Assembly (NCBI GenBank): GCA_017989935.1
Contig: JAGNOY010000131.1
Location: 1-6,280 of the forward strand
Source: Chitinophagaceae bacterium
GTDB taxonomy: Bacteria; Bacteroidota; Bacteroidia; Chitinophagales; Chitinophagaceae
DNA: 6,280 bases
Reading direction: 5' to 3'
A program made the translations under genes and the position numbers. The notes beneath the pieces are model-generated. The model saw only the letters and a list, made by a program, of their open reading frames with translations, was not told the DNA's origin and did not search any database. Shown here one piece after another: positions 5,895 through 6,280 of the stretch (the stretch's first letter is position 1; each line of letters begins with the position of its first letter).

Positions 5895-6280
5895 ATGAAA
5901 AAAACAATACTCACTTTTTTAGGTTTATGCTGTTTACAATCATTGTTTGCGCAAGTGTACGAAAACTATCTGCAATTAGATAGCAAACAATACTCGCCTA
6001 CAATAACAGATTTTGAAAAATTACCCAACAACAATATGGTGTATAGCTTGATATTAAGCGACAGTACAAAAGCGATGCCGATGAATAATCATTTTTATAA
6101 TGAACCTGTTGTAAAAAATCCTGGAAGCGGCATTTTAGTCATGTCACCAAATAATACAGTAGCTTGGTCTTATAGCTGGATGCCAGTAAACTACCTGAAT
6201 GATTTTATTTACATCTATCAAACTCTTGTTGACGATATGGGTAATATTTATCTTTCTGGAAGGTATCGTGGACTTGTAGA
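5895..6280 (+). CDS. N-terminal part of a secreted protein, truncated by the window edge
   Basis: An ATG at 5895 opens a frame of 128 codons that runs off the right edge without a stop. Residues 1-19 are a Sec signal peptide (MKKT, then a hydrophobic core) with likely signal peptidase I cleavage after Leu-Phe-Ala, leaving Gln20 first; Ala-Gln junctions are common in Bacteroidota. There is no lipobox, so the product is exported or surface-bound rather than lipidated. The mature part is rich in Asn, Tyr and Ser, as in extracellular beta-proteins. DDMGNIYLSG (113-122) resembles the D-x-x-GN-x-Y-x-x-G core of SBBP-type beta-propeller repeats. Such proteins often end in a type IX secretion sorting domain, but the C-terminus is outside the window, so that is inference. 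Function is unknown. A -7-like box lies 40 bases upstream. Confidence 0.82.
   Translation, partial: MKKTILTFLGLCCLQSLFAQVYENYLQLDSKQYSPTITDFEKLPNNNMVYSLILSDSTKAMPMNNHFYNEPVVKNPGSGILVMSPNNTVAWSYSWMPVNYLNDFIYIYQTLVDDMGNIYLSGRYRGLV

Noticed and set aside
1..6280. CRISPR array, insertion sequence, phage or toxin-antitoxin module
   Set aside because: No direct-repeat arrays, transposase or integrase motifs, or paired small toxin-antitoxin frames were found on either strand.

Overview
The window is AT-rich bacterial chromosome and looks like Bacteroidota. The evidence is a DUF4249 lipoprotein, lipoprotein signals ending in short xSSC/xASC lipoboxes, a secreted protein whose signal peptide ends in Ala-Gln, start codons with no Shine-Dalgarno sequence, and promoter elements of the Bacteroidota type (-7 box TAnnTTTG). 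The exact genus cannot be told from the sequence.

The left two thirds (1-4668) is read entirely on the minus strand. First comes a MutS-family ATPase with four predicted membrane segments (4668 to 2887), followed by a hairpin terminator. A new promoter (TACTTTTG, 2679-2686) then starts an apparent operon: a DUF4249 outer-membrane-type lipoprotein, thioredoxin reductase (trxB), a TehB/TPMT-like SAM-dependent methyltransferase, and at the very edge the first 27 codons of another lipoprotein (82 to 1). The gaps between these genes are 15, 20 and 36 bases with no obvious terminator, so co-transcription is likely. A functional link between the four products is not evident.

The right third (4669-6280) is read on the plus strand. 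It holds tRNA-Leu(CAA) with a strong intrinsic terminator, then about 380 bases with no convincing gene but several inverted repeats. After that come a small integral membrane protein resembling the small multidrug-export (COG2426) family and the 5' part of a secreted protein that runs off the right edge. The last two genes each carry TACCTTTA exactly 40 bases before their ATG, which supports the chosen starts.

No clear defence island, CRISPR, mobile element or unmistakably new system is visible. The points most worth a second look are the membrane-anchored MutS homologue, the orphan DUF4249 gene heading a trxB operon, the start-codon corrections, and the structured intergenic stretch after the tRNA.
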